Shown piece after piece: positions 15,364 through 23,754 of a DNA stretch of 26,489 nt. The notes beneath the pieces are model-generated. The model saw only the letters and a list, made by a program, of their open reading frames with translations. It did no database searches and was not told the origin of the DNA. Origin of the DNA: Planctomycetota bacterium (GTDB lineage: Bacteria; Planctomycetota; Planctomycetia; Pirellulales; Pirellulaceae); the NCBI GenBank assembly GCA_026692885.1, contig JAPLNJ010000839.1, positions 1-26,489 on the forward strand, given 5' to 3'. Numbering within the stretch: position 1 is the first letter of the stretch; every line of letters begins with the position of its first letter. Made by a program: the position numbers and the translations under genes.

Positions 15364-15444
15364 CCCGTAAGACGGCCCTCCGAGGCCGTCCACTGCGTCC
15401 CGCAGGTTGGTTTACCAGACGGCCTCGGAGGGCCGTCCTACGGG
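15364..15444. repeat. 27-bp inverted repeat upstream of the sulfatase
   Basis: Arms 15364-15390 and 15418-15444 pair at 26 of 27 positions around a 27-nt loop. It lies between the small broken ORF (minus) and the sulfatase (plus). The text GTAGGA-GG around it also occurs at the 10879-10930 hairpin, so it is probably a dispersed palindromic repeat. It may shape the divergent promoter region; the rest of 15334-15527 shows nothing else I can name. Confidence 0.65.
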
Positions 15445-15527
15445 TAAGTCATTTCCTGCCGCTCGCCCAAGCAGCTGGGCGTGGACAGAAAATTGATCGT
15501 CAATCCCTTTGTTAGCGAGACGCTTCC

Positions 15528-17090
15528 ATGATCTCTCGTGCATCCCCCGTGGGGTACGATTGCAGCCGCAATTCACCCCGATCATCGGCACATCAGACAA
15601 GCACACGGCTGCTTATCCTCGCGGCCGCGTACTTGTCAATCCATGCGGGAACGGCGGGAAGCTGCGCGGATGCACCGCGTGGACCCAACATCGTGTTCAT
15701 CATCGCCGATGATCTCGGTTACGGGGACGTGGGCTGCTTCGGCCAGACGAAGATCCGCACGCCACACATCGATCGTTTGGCCCAGGAGGGCCTGCGGTTC
15801 ACCCAGCATTACTCGGGCAACGCCGTGTGCGCTCCTTCGCGTTGCGTGTTGCTGACCGGCAAACACCCCGGCCATGCCTTCATTCGCGACAACCGCGAAC
15901 TCAAGCCGGAGGGGCAACACCCGATTCCGGTTGATACGGTCACGCTGCCCAAGTTACTAAAGCAACTCGGCTACACCACCGGAGCGTTTGGCAAATGGGG
16001 GCTGGGCGGTCCGGGCAGCAGCGGCGATCCGCTGAGACAGGGCCTCGACCGTTTCTACGGCTACAACTGCCAGCGCGTGGCGCACAATTACTATCCGACG
16101 TACCTGTGGGACAACGACCGCCAGGTGCCGCTCAACAACCCAGCCTTCGCGCCGTACCAGAAGCTGCCCGCCGCCGCAGACCCCAAAGACGCCGCCAGTT
16201 ATGCCGCCTGGACGGGCAAGGATTACGCGCCGGATCTGATCGCGGAACAAGCGTTGAAGTTTGTTCGCGACAACCGCGATCGACCGTTCTTTCTGTTCTT
16301 TCCGACCACCATCCCGCATCTCGCGCTGCAGGTGCCGGAAGATTCGCTGGCGAAGTATTTGGGCGAGTTCCCCGAGGCACCGTACTCGGGCGACAAAGGC
16401 TACTTGCCGCACCGCGCGCCGCGGGCTGCGTATGCGGCCATGGTTTCCCGTCTCGATCGGTACGTGGGGCAACTCCTGGCGACGGTGAAGGAACTGGGCT
16501 TGGAGCAGCAAACTCTGTTCGTCTTTACGTCGGACAATGGCCCGCTGTACGACAAGTTGGGCGGCACGGATGCGGATTTCTTTCAGTCGGCCGGCACGCT
16601 GCGTGGACGCAAAGGTGCGTTGTACGAAGGCGGTATCCGCGTGCCGATGATCGCCCGCTGGGCGGGGCATATCGCCGCGGGGACGACCTCGGACCGAGTG
16701 GCCGGCTTTGAAGATTGGCTCCCCACGCTCTTGGAGTTGGCCGGTGCGGACAAGTCGATCCCGCGCGAACTCGACGGAATCAGCTTCGCTCCCACGTTGC
16801 TCGGGCGGCCCCAGGAACCGCGGCCCTTCCTCTATCGCGAATTCCCGGGCTACGGCGGGCAGCAGGCAGTGTGGCTCGGGGCTTGGAAGGGCGTGCGCAC
16901 CGGCCTGCTGCCGCGTGGCAAGAAGGCTTCGCCCAACTTGAAAATGGAACTGTACAATCTGCGGGATGACCCGGCCGAGAGCCGGGATGTAGCAGGCGAA
17001 CACGCGGATGTGGTAGCCCAGTTGGAAACCATCCTGCGTCAACAGCACACCCCATCACCTGATTTTCCGTTCGCCGCGTTGGATCAATAA
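15528..17090 (+). CDS. Secreted sulfatase (formylglycine-dependent, arylsulfatase A-like)
   Basis: This 520-residue type I sulfatase hydrolyses sulfate esters, probably of sulfated polysaccharide or glycoconjugate. The maturation motif is C101-A-P-S-R105, where the cysteine becomes formylglycine. Metal-binding residues are visible in IADDLGYGD (D61, D62) and FTSDNG. The N-terminus has a hydrophobic stretch around residues 27-46 (STRLLILAAAYLSIHAG) followed by SCADA, consistent with a signal peptide; the preceding 25 residues are unusually long and polar, so the true start could be internal. Multiple sulfatases are typical of Planctomycetota. No formylglycine-generating enzyme or carbohydrate transporter lies next to it, so its substrate cannot be guessed. 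Confidence 0.92.
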   Translation: MISRASPVGYDCSRNSPRSSAHQTSTRLLILAAAYLSIHAGTAGSCADAPRGPNIVFIIADDLGYGDVGCFGQTKIRTPHIDRLAQEGLRFTQHYSGNAVCAPSRCVLLTGKHPGHAFIRDNRELKPEGQHPIPVDTVTLPKLLKQLGYTTGAFGKWGLGGPGSSGDPLRQGLDRFYGYNCQRVAHNYYPTYLWDNDRQVPLNNPAFAPYQKLPAAADPKDAASYAAWTGKDYAPDLIAEQALKFVRDNRDRPFFLFFPTTIPHLALQVPEDSLAKYLGEFPEAPYSGDKGYLPHRAPRAAYAAMVSRLDRYVGQLLATVKELGLEQQTLFVFTSDNGPLYDKLGGTDADFFQSAGTLRGRKGALYEGGIRVPMIARWAGHIAAGTTSDRVAGFEDWLPTLLELAGADKSIPRELDGISFAPTLLGRPQEPRPFLYREFPGYGGQQAVWLGAWKGVRTGLLPRGKKASPNLKMELYNLRDDPAESRDVAGEHADVVAQLETILRQQHTPSPDFPFAALDQ

Positions 17091-17110
17091 GGGGAAGCCT
17101 TCGTGGCCGG

Positions 17111-17496
17111 GTAGGGTGGGTCAAGCCAGCCGTGTTCCTGGTGGGCCGCGGTCGCTGTGCCACACGTCGTGGCCTCGTCGTACTAGCACCAAACGGTTTC
17201 TTGGTCCTGACGCGTAAAGAATGAGATTTTACGGTTCCGCAGTGCCGGGCCCCAGGCCGGGCTCAGACGTACAGAATTCAAAATTGGCGGACAAATTACT
17301 CTGACTTGGCAAAGTCACCAAACCGCCAATTTTGAATTCTGTACGTCTGAGCCTTCGCGGCAAGCCTCGTCCAGGCGACAACGTTAAGCCTCATTCTTGC
17401 CACTCACACCGTAAGAAACCGTTTGGTACTAGGAAATACCGCGGGGACGGCTGGCGAAGGCCCACCGAGATGTTTCGCTCCCTTGGCCCACCCTAC
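17111..17496. mobile_element. GTAGGGTGGG-ended element interrupted by a second element
   Basis: The left end 17111-17159 matches the reverse complement of 25548-25596 at 47 of 49 positions. The right end 17454-17496 matches the reverse complement of 25458-25500 at 39 of 43. Both termini read GTAGGGTGGG inwards. The copy at 25458-25596 is 139 bp, while this one is 386 bp because 17183-17432 lies inside it. It occupies most of the gap between the sulfatase and recQ. No protein is encoded. Confidence 0.75.
17183..17432. mobile_element. ~250-bp palindromic element, copy 2, nested insertion
   Basis: The outer inverted ends 17183-17202 and 17413-17432 match at 19 of 20. A central palindrome has perfect 31-bp arms (17260-17290 and 17323-17353) with a 32-nt loop, and an additional pair lies near 17218-17226. 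It aligns along its length with 242-489. TACTAG occurs at both borders (17181-17186 and 17427-17432), a possible target duplication that overlaps the element ends. It sits inside the GTAGGGTGGG element. Confidence 0.75.
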
Positions 17497-17526
17497 AAGA
17501 ATTATCCGGGATAGCGAGGTCCGACA

Positions 17527-19404
17527 ATGCCATTTGCCACAGCTCAGACGGACACCCTCCTGAAACCTTTGCGCGAAGTGCTAGGCAAGTACTGGGGCTA
17601 CGACAGCTTCCTGCCGCTACAGGCCGAGGCGATGAGCAGCGTGCTGCGCGGGCGGGATTCCGTGGTCGTGTTGCCGACGGGCGGCGGCAAGTCGCTGTGC
17701 TTCCAGGCACCGGCCATGTGCTTGCCGGGACTCGCGTTGGTCGTGTCGCCGTTGATCTCGCTGATGAAAGACCAAGTCGACGCGCTGCGCAATTGCGGCG
17801 TGTCGGCGGCGTTTGCCAACAGTACGTTATCGGCTGCCGAGCGCCGGCGCGTCGCCGATGACATTCGAGCGGGCCGGCTACGGCTGTTGTATCTGGCGCC
17901 CGAACGGCTGCTGACCGAAGGGACGCTGGAGTTTCTCAAGACGGCCCAGGTTTCGCTCGTGGCGATCGACGAGGCGCACTGCATCAGCTCCTGGGGGCAC
18001 GACTTCCGGCCTGAGTACCGGAGCTTGCGGCTCTTGAAGGAGGTCTTTCCGAACGTCGGGATCCACGCCTATACCGCCACGGCCTCTGAGCTGGTGCGCC
18101 GCGATATTGCCGAGCAACTCCGCTTGACCGATCCGGAGATTCTGGTGGGTTCCTTCGACCGGCCCAATCTGATCTACAAGGTGCAGCGCCGCCATGACCG
18201 CCTGAAGCAAATTCGCCAAGTCCTGGAGCGGCACCCGAGCGAGTCCGGAATCATCTACTGCATCACGCGTAAAGATGTGGATCAGACCAGTGCGGTGCTG
18301 ACGGAACTGGGCTATCGTGTGCGGCCGTACCACGCCGGGCTGACCGACGACGACCGCCGCCGCAACCAGGAGGCCTTCATCCAAGAGCAAGTCGACACGA
18401 TCGTGGCCACAGTCGCGTTCGGCATGGGGATCGATAAGTCGAACGTCCGCTACGTAATTCACGCCGGCATGCCCAAGTCGCTGGAGCACTACCAGCAGGA
18501 GAGCGGGCGGGCGGGACGCGACGGGCTGGAGGCGGAATGCTGCCTGTTCTTCTCCGGCCAGGACTACGGGGTCTGGAAAAGCATCACCGAAGAATCCGAG
18601 CCGACGGCCCGCGAGGGGGCCCTGCAATCACTCTCTGCCATGCTGAACTTCTGTACCGGGGTCCAATGTCGGCACCGGGCTATCGTCGAGTACTTTGGGC
18701 AGCGGCTGGACGGCGAGTCCTGCCAGGCTTGCGATGTGTGTCTCGGACAATTGGATCTGGTCGACGACGCACTGATCATCGGCCAGAAGATCCTCTCGTG
18801 CGTCCTGCGATTGCAGCAACGGTTCGGCGGCGAGTACACCGCCAAAGTGCTCAACGGTTCCGAAGAGCAGCGTATCGTCCAGCAGGGACACCACCAACTG
18901 AGCACGTGGGGACTGCTGGCGGCCGAGCAATTGCGGACCATCCGGGACTGGATCGAGCAACTTGTCAGCCAAGACTTCCTGGTGAAGGCCGGCGAGTTCA
19001 ATGTCTTGGAGGTCACGCCGGAAGGACGCCGACTGCTGAAAGGCCAAGTCACGCCCCGGTTGTTGCGACCCGCTAAACCGGCCAAGGCTGGAAAGGCGGC
19101 GGCCGCGTCGGAGGTCGACTCGTGGGAGGGCGTCGACCGCGGGCTGTTCGATGAACTGCGGCGATTGCGGCAGGAGCACGCCGCGGTGCAGAACGTCCCC
19201 GCCTATATTGTCTTCAGCGATGCGACGCTTCGAGACGTGGCGCGCCGCCGACCTTCCAGCTTGGACGGCTTTCGCCAGATCAAAGGCGTCGGCGACAAGA
19301 AACTCGCCGATTACGGTCAAGCGTTCGTCGCGCGACTGGTCGCCTACTGCCAAGCGAATCAAGTGCCGCTGGACGTGTCGCTCCCAGGGCGTCCGTGCCG
19401 ATAG
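17527..19404 (+). CDS. recQ: ATP-dependent DNA helicase RecQ (C-terminus frame-shifted)
   Basis: This 625-residue superfamily 2 helicase unwinds DNA 3'-5' in recombination and repair. Visible motifs are Walker A LPTGGGKS (49-56), DEAH (148-151) with HCISSWGHDFRPEY, TATA in motif III, and QESGRAGRDG in motif VI. A RecQ zinc cluster (C-x16-17-C-x2-C-x2-C, ending SCQACDVC) and a winged-helix region follow, then an HRDC domain (about 535-615). The reading frame stops at 19404 just after HRDC, but an intact HTH_40-like domain continues in the -1 frame to 19547. One missing base near CTCCCAGGG would restore a protein of about 673 residues. The core helicase is complete either way. Confidence 0.93.
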   Translation: MPFATAQTDTLLKPLREVLGKYWGYDSFLPLQAEAMSSVLRGRDSVVVLPTGGGKSLCFQAPAMCLPGLALVVSPLISLMKDQVDALRNCGVSAAFANSTLSAAERRRVADDIRAGRLRLLYLAPERLLTEGTLEFLKTAQVSLVAIDEAHCISSWGHDFRPEYRSLRLLKEVFPNVGIHAYTATASELVRRDIAEQLRLTDPEILVGSFDRPNLIYKVQRRHDRLKQIRQVLERHPSESGIIYCITRKDVDQTSAVLTELGYRVRPYHAGLTDDDRRRNQEAFIQEQVDTIVATVAFGMGIDKSNVRYVIHAGMPKSLEHYQQESGRAGRDGLEAECCLFFSGQDYGVWKSITEESEPTAREGALQSLSAMLNFCTGVQCRHRAIVEYFGQRLDGESCQACDVCLGQLDLVDDALIIGQKILSCVLRLQQRFGGEYTAKVLNGSEEQRIVQQGHHQLSTWGLLAAEQLRTIRDWIEQLVSQDFLVKAGEFNVLEVTPEGRRLLKGQVTPRLLRPAKPAKAGKAAAASEVDSWEGVDRGLFDELRRLRQEHAAVQNVPAYIVFSDATLRDVARRRPSSLDGFRQIKGVGDKKLADYGQAFVARLVAYCQANQVPLDVSLPGRPCR

Positions 19405-19547
19405 CTCCAGAGCCGTCGGCCGAGGCCGGCCCCAGTTTGGCGGTGGTTCGCTGCTTCTCCTTGTTCCGTCAGGGGCTCAGTGTGTCGCAGGTGGCTGAGC
19501 AACTGGGTCGAGCTTCGTCCACCGTGTACGGTTATCTGACCGACTGA
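19380..19547 (+). pseudogene. Out-of-frame HTH_40-like C-terminal domain of RecQ
   Basis: Reading the frame at 19380 gives a linker (PRASVPIAPEPSAEAGP) and then AVVRCFSLFRQGLSVSQVAE, followed by QLGRASSTVYGYLTD and a stop at 19545-19547. The pattern GLS-x-x-x-V/IA-x-x-L-x-x-A/SxSTVxxYL is that of the helix-turn-helix that ends many RecQ proteins after HRDC. It has no start codon of its own and directly follows recQ. A 1-nt deletion (mutation, sequencing error) is the simplest explanation; programmed -1 shifting lacks a clear slippery heptamer. Confidence 0.75.
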
Positions 19548-19579
19548 CTCCCAGTTCAGCTCTTCCAGGTTCGGTTTCG

Positions 19580-19656
19580 CCCACGGATAGCAAAGCCGAC
19601 CCACGGATGAAGACGGGACAAGCATAAATCCGTGGGCCGGCCTTGCCATCCGTGGG
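19580..19656. terminator. 29-bp palindrome between convergent recQ and lpxK
   Basis: Arms 19580-19608 and 19628-19656 pair over 29 bases with three mismatches, all of G/T-type, and a 19-nt loop. Each arm itself contains CCCACGGAT twice. It ends two bases before the lpxK stop and follows the recQ end, so it is placed to act as a bidirectional terminator. It could also be a mobile palindrome. Confidence 0.6.
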
Positions 19657-19657
19657 G

Positions 19658-20713
19658 TCAACCCGGCAGCAGCGCTCGCAGACGGGCCTCGAGGCCGTCT
19701 CGTCCGTGACGGATCTCCACGCCGATGCCAACTGCCCACAGCGGGTGGGGTCCCAGGCGGAGGCGGTTGATTTTTGCCAAGTCCTTGTTCGTGCAAACCA
19801 CGCCGGAAATGTCCGACAAGCCTGCCGTCCACTGCTCCAGCGCGGCGACGTCCCGGTCGGCGAAAGCGAAGTGGTCTGGGAATTCACGAAAGTCCGTCAG
19901 CTGGTAGCCGCACGCTTGGACCGTCAGCCGGAATCCGGCCGGGTTGCCCACGCCGCAAAAGGCCGCGACTTTGCGGCCCGCCAGCGTGTCGAGCGGTGCC
20001 TGTCGGCCGTCCGCGGCGACCAGGGTGAGTGGCTGATGCACGAGTTCCAGCCAGACGGCGTCAGGAGCCAGTTGTGCCACTTTCCGGCGAATTGACTCGC
20101 GTGTTGCCGCGTCGACAGCATCCGACCTCGACAAAGCAACCACCTGGGCGCGGGCCAGCCCTGTTAACGGTTCGCGCAACGTGCCGCGGGGAAACACATG
20201 GCTCCAGCCAAACGGCTCCAGGGCATCGAGCAAGACGATGTCCAAATCCCGTGCAATGCGGCGGTGTTGAAAGGCATCGTCCAACAGGATCAGTCCGCAA
20301 GCATAGTCGCGGATCGCCTGCTGCGCTGCCCGCACACGATGCGGATCCTGCAGGTGTGGTACGTGGGGGAGTCGCTTGGCCAGTTCCAGTGCTTCGTCGT
20401 TCAGCGTGCCCGCTCCGGCCCGGTAGCCGCGGCTGATCAAGACCACGTGGACGCCGTGCTGGCAGAACCAATTCGCCAGCCATTCCACCATCGGTGTCTT
20501 GCCGGTTCCACCGAGACTCAAGTTGCCCACGCTGACGACCGGGACCTGGACCCGAGTGACGCGGCGGAGTCCCCCGTCGAAGGCAGCGTTGCGCAGTTGA
20601 ACCGCCCACCGGTAGGGAGTCTCCGCGGCAGCCAACACGCCGCGCAACAGCGTCGCCCGCAGGCCGCGCTGACGACCGCTCACGAGATCCCGAAACTCGG
20701 ATGGCTTCCACAT
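19658..20713 (-). CDS. lpxK: Tetraacyldisaccharide 4'-kinase (LpxK)
   Basis: This inner-membrane-associated kinase phosphorylates the 4' position of the lipid A disaccharide precursor, a late step of lipid A synthesis. The P-loop is GNLSLGGTGKTP (63-74 counting from this start). LLDDAFQHRR carries the conserved catalytic-region aspartates and the histidine typical of LpxK. Length is 351 residues, slightly above the usual 325-345. I prefer the ATG at 20713; a TTG at 20731 overlapping the icd stop (TTGA) with GAGGGG directly upstream is the alternative and adds six residues. It lies 14 bp after icd on the same strand. A lipid A gene implies an outer membrane. Confidence 0.92.
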   Translation of the reverse strand: MWKPSEFRDLVSGRQRGLRATLLRGVLAAAETPYRWAVQLRNAAFDGGLRRVTRVQVPVVSVGNLSLGGTGKTPMVEWLANWFCQHGVHVVLISRGYRAGAGTLNDEALELAKRLPHVPHLQDPHRVRAAQQAIRDYACGLILLDDAFQHRRIARDLDIVLLDALEPFGWSHVFPRGTLREPLTGLARAQVVALSRSDAVDAATRESIRRKVAQLAPDAVWLELVHQPLTLVAADGRQAPLDTLAGRKVAAFCGVGNPAGFRLTVQACGYQLTDFREFPDHFAFADRDVAALEQWTAGLSDISGVVCTNKDLAKINRLRLGPHPLWAVGIGVEIRHGRDGLEARLRALLPG

Positions 20714-20727
20714 CCGCGGATAGGCCG

Positions 20728-21828
20728 TCAACCCCTCAGCCGAGCGCAGATGGCGTCGGCCATCTCCTGGGTGCCGACGGCGGTCGGGTCGTCGCGTTGG
20801 GGCTTCATGTCGTAGGTGACGTACCGGCCCTCTTCAATCACCGCCTCCACTGCGTTCTCCAGTCGATCGGCAGCATCCATTTCCCCCAAATGCCGCAACA
20901 TCAACATGCCGGACAAGATCAGCGCTGTCGGGTTGACTTTGTTCAAGCCTTTGTACTTCGGCGCACTGCCATGGGTGGCTTCGAAGACCGCACCGTTCGG
21001 TCCCATGTTCATACCCGGCGCCATGCCCAGGCCGCCCACCAAGCCAGCTGCCAAGTCGCTAACGATATCTCCGTACAGGTTCGGCAACACGAGCACGTCG
21101 TACAATTCTGGCTTTTGGATCAATTGCATACACATGTTATCCACGATCCGATCCTCGAACTCGATGTCCGCGTACTCGCGTGCAATACGCTGCGCCGTCG
21201 CCAGGAACAGACCGTCGGTGTACTTCATGATGTTCGCCTTGTGGACCGCGGTCACACGTTTGCGACCGTTCTTCCGGGCGTAATCGAACGCGCACCGCAC
21301 GATGCGCTCGGTACCCGTCACACTCAGCGGCTTGATCGATACGCCGGTCTCTTGTCCCCCGGACTTGATCTTGCGGTCGGCCGACAGGTTGTTGATGAAG
21401 TCAATCAATTTGGCGGTGTCCGGTTTACCGGATTCGAATTCGACGCCCGCGTAGAGATCCTCGGTGTTCTCGCGGACGATCAGGATGTCGACTTTGACGT
21501 CGCTGAAGCGCGTCCGGACGCCTCGGTATAACTTGCACGGACGAATGCAAGCATACAGTTCCAATTCCTGCCGCAGATAGACGTTAATGCTGCGGAACCC
21601 CGTGCCCACCGGCGTCGTGATAGGAGCCTTCAGTGCACACTTGGTGCGGCGGATGCTAGCCAGCGTACTGTCCGGGATGGGGGTCCCGATGCGTTCCATC
21701 ACATCCGTGCCCGCTTCCTGAACGTCCCAGATGAATTTCACGCCGGTCGCGTCGAGGCACTTCCGCGCGGCTTGGGCCAGTTCAGGTCCGACTCCATCAC
21801 CAGTGATGAGGGTCACTTCGTAGGGCAT
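20728..21828 (-). CDS. icd: Isocitrate dehydrogenase (NAD-type, IDH/IPMDH superfamily)
   Basis: This 366-residue beta-decarboxylating dehydrogenase oxidises isocitrate to 2-oxoglutarate in the TCA cycle. It begins with [12 protein letters not shown]. The isocitrate-contact region includes [18 protein letters not shown], where serine and the arginines bind substrate. [25 protein letters not shown] and the metal-site segment [20 protein letters not shown] are all in place. The length and motifs fit the short NAD-linked IDH seen in many bacteria and mitochondria rather than the 416-residue E. coli Icd; cofactor preference is inferred. Isopropylmalate dehydrogenase is less likely because of SINVYLR. 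GGAG precedes the ATG. It is upstream of lpxK and probably co-transcribed. Confidence 0.9.
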   Translation of the reverse strand: MPYEVTLITGDGVGPELAQAARKCLDATGVKFIWDVQEAGTDVMERIGTPIPDSTLASIRRTKCALKAPITTPVGTGFRSINVYLRQELELYACIRPCKLYRGVRTRFSDVKVDILIVRENTEDLYAGVEFESGKPDTAKLIDFINNLSADRKIKSGGQETGVSIKPLSVTGTERIVRCAFDYARKNGRKRVTAVHKANIMKYTDGLFLATAQRIAREYADIEFEDRIVDNMCMQLIQKPELYDVLVLPNLYGDIVSDLAAGLVGGLGMAPGMNMGPNGAVFEATHGSAPKYKGLNKVNPTALILSGMLMLRHLGEMDAADRLENAVEAVIEEGRYVTYDMKPQRDDPTAVGTQEMADAICARLRG

Positions 21829-21946
21829 GAGGGCTAAACTCCTATCGATTGCTGTCTACCGGAAACTGGAGAGGGGAACACGAACGATCCCAATATTATC
21901 TCGCGGGCAGCGAATCCGGCAAGGTGGGGTACGCCGGAAGGCACTT

Positions 21947-23566
21947 CTACATCGGCCGTGAGGACGGTCGAGAAATCGGCCCGAGCCACCAGCCCCAGAG
22001 TAGCAGGGTCACCGCGATCGCCGTGTAGCCGCCAGCGTACTGCAGCGTGGTGGCCTGCAGCAGTCCCCAATCCAGTTGCCAGGGCAGGAACACCGGATTG
22101 CCCGGGAGGGGCGAGTGGATCACCCCACAGGACGCACAGGCGGCGGCGATCACAAAATAGACCGCGGCCAGCCAGAGACGCCGATCGATCAGCGAGGCCA
22201 GCGCCGAGGCCCACAGCAGGCTGGTGACGACGAATCCGTTTCCCAGCATGCGGATGGTCTGCAATTCCTGACGCAGAACGCCATCCAAAGCTGCTACGCT
22301 CAATTGCTGACCGACCAGCGCGGGATCGCCGAACAGCTTGTCGACGTACATCGAGACCAACGCCGCCAGCGCCGGAACGCAGGCCAGCGCGACGGCCGGG
22401 TAATGACGCTGCGGCGTCGCGTGAAAACTCTGGGCGGTGATTTCCAGGCCCACGAAGATGAGGATCGGGAACACCGTGGGCATGGGAATGATCACGTACA
22501 GGTAGCCGAAATAGCCCAGCAGGCCGGCCCCTCCTACAAAGCACGCCGTCGCCAGCGTGTAGGCAGACCGCCCGCCCATCGCCTTGTACGCGGGGTGTCC
22601 GATGTAGGGCGTGGTTTGCACGACACCACCGCAACAACTGGCCACCAGCGTCGCGAAGGCTTCGACTGCGATCACCTGTCGGGTGTCATACTCGTCGCCC
22701 GCCGCCGCGGCGCTTTCGGTGCAGTCGATCCCGCCGATCACCGTGCCCAGCGCGAAGGGGATGACCACCGGCAAGTAGGGCACGGTGTCCGCCAACGCGT
22801 ACCGCCACTGGAAACTGAACACCGTCAGCCATTCGTACGGCAACAGGGCGTCTTCCGGACGAATGTGGGGTGGCTCCATGACCGGCCCCTGGGTCTGCGT
22901 CCATTGCATTAGGTAGTAGACGCCGCCGCCGACGAGCAGACCGCCAAGGGCTCCTGGAATGTGAAATGGCAGACGCACCCGCGCCACCAACGCGGTCAAC
23001 ACAATCCCCAAAGCTACAAAACCGGCAACTGGGTAACGCAGGATCTCTAGGAGAGGTAGGAAGCTGATCAACACCAACGCGATGGCCGTCAGCGAACCCA
23101 GCAAACCGGCCCGCGGCAGCAGACGACGAATCCAGTTCGAACCCAGGGCACAAGCGAATTTGAACAGACCACTGATGAAGATCGAACAGATTCCCACGTG
23201 CCAGGCGTATTGGGCGGCCTCTTCGATCGGCAAATTCGCTTTGGCCTTTACAAAAGCCGGGCCGAGCACCAGCAGGACCATGCCAAACGTGCTCGGTGTG
23301 TCCAAACCCAGCGGCATGGCCGTGACATCTTGGCGTCCGGTGCGCCGAGCAAGCGAAAAAGCCATCCAGACATACAGCAGATCGCCCACCAAGACGCCCA
23401 AGGACGTGCCTGGGAGCATGTGGCGAATCGCATAGCTTGTAGGAAATTCAAATGCGATCGCCAACAGACTGACTGTCAAGAGCAGGTTGGCGATATTGTC
23501 TAACATCAGGCCGAAGAAGGCGTTAATGTCGCCCGGTGCAGCCCAGCGGTAGCCGTACGTGGGCAT
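21947..23566 (-). CDS. NCS2/xanthine-uracil-type permease (divergent)
   Basis: This 539-residue polytopic membrane protein is expected to have 12-14 helices. It begins with GDINAFFGLMLDNIANLLLT, similar to permeases of the UraA/AzgA-like fold. The expected substrate-site half-helix regions appear as GGIDCTESAAAAGDEYD and SCCGGVVQTTPYIGHPAYKA, which differ from the standard NCS2 signature. Nucleobase specificity is therefore not assured and an anion or other solute is possible. The ATG at 23566 is used because upstream sequence to 23905 is polar, repeats-like and reads into the divergent promoter region. It is divergent from the ECF sigma gene with 188 bp between them. Confidence 0.82.
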   Translation of the reverse strand: MPTYGYRWAAPGDINAFFGLMLDNIANLLLTVSLLAIAFEFPTSYAIRHMLPGTSLGVLVGDLLYVWMAFSLARRTGRQDVTAMPLGLDTPSTFGMVLLVLGPAFVKAKANLPIEEAAQYAWHVGICSIFISGLFKFACALGSNWIRRLLPRAGLLGSLTAIALVLISFLPLLEILRYPVAGFVALGIVLTALVARVRLPFHIPGALGGLLVGGGVYYLMQWTQTQGPVMEPPHIRPEDALLPYEWLTVFSFQWRYALADTVPYLPVVIPFALGTVIGGIDCTESAAAAGDEYDTRQVIAVEAFATLVASCCGGVVQTTPYIGHPAYKAMGGRSAYTLATACFVGGAGLLGYFGYLYVIIPMPTVFPILIFVGLEITAQSFHATPQRHYPAVALACVPALAALVSMYVDKLFGDPALVGQQLSVAALDGVLRQELQTIRMLGNGFVVTSLLWASALASLIDRRLWLAAVYFVIAAACASCGVIHSPLPGNPVFLPWQLDWGLLQATTLQYAGGYTAIAVTLLLWGWWLGPISRPSSRPM

Positions 23567-23754
23567 GGCGGTTTCGGTAGGCACGGATTTTGCTCTTCGG
23601 GTAAAGTCGTGAGTGTAAACGGCTGACTTGCGGCTGGCAAACCGACGCCTTGTTGGCAGCACCGGCTGCGATATGTTAGCATGGGCGCCTGAAGGAGACG
23701 AGCCTTCCGGCGATTTCTCTCTTCGAACCTTCTCTTCTTTGGTGCGTAGAACAG
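23567..23754. promoter_or_regulatory. Divergent intergenic region between permease and ECF sigma genes
   Basis: These 188 bp separate a minus-strand permease and a plus-strand ECF sigma gene, so both promoters must lie here. I could not assign -35/-10 boxes with confidence. An ECF factor often controls its own promoter, so an autoregulated site is expected here by family knowledge only. Confidence 0.4.

Noticed and set aside
15957..17048. Minus-strand open frame of 363 residues
   Set aside because: It lies opposite the sulfatase, whose CAPSR and DNG motifs fix the plus strand; the antisense translation has no recognisable domain.
17527..19547. Programmed -1 frameshift in recQ
   Set aside because: No slippery heptamer or clear downstream stimulatory structure was found at the frame change; a simple 1-nt deletion is more economical.
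20701..21531. Plus-strand open frame of 276 residues
   Set aside because: It is antisense to icd, which shows full family motifs on the minus strand.
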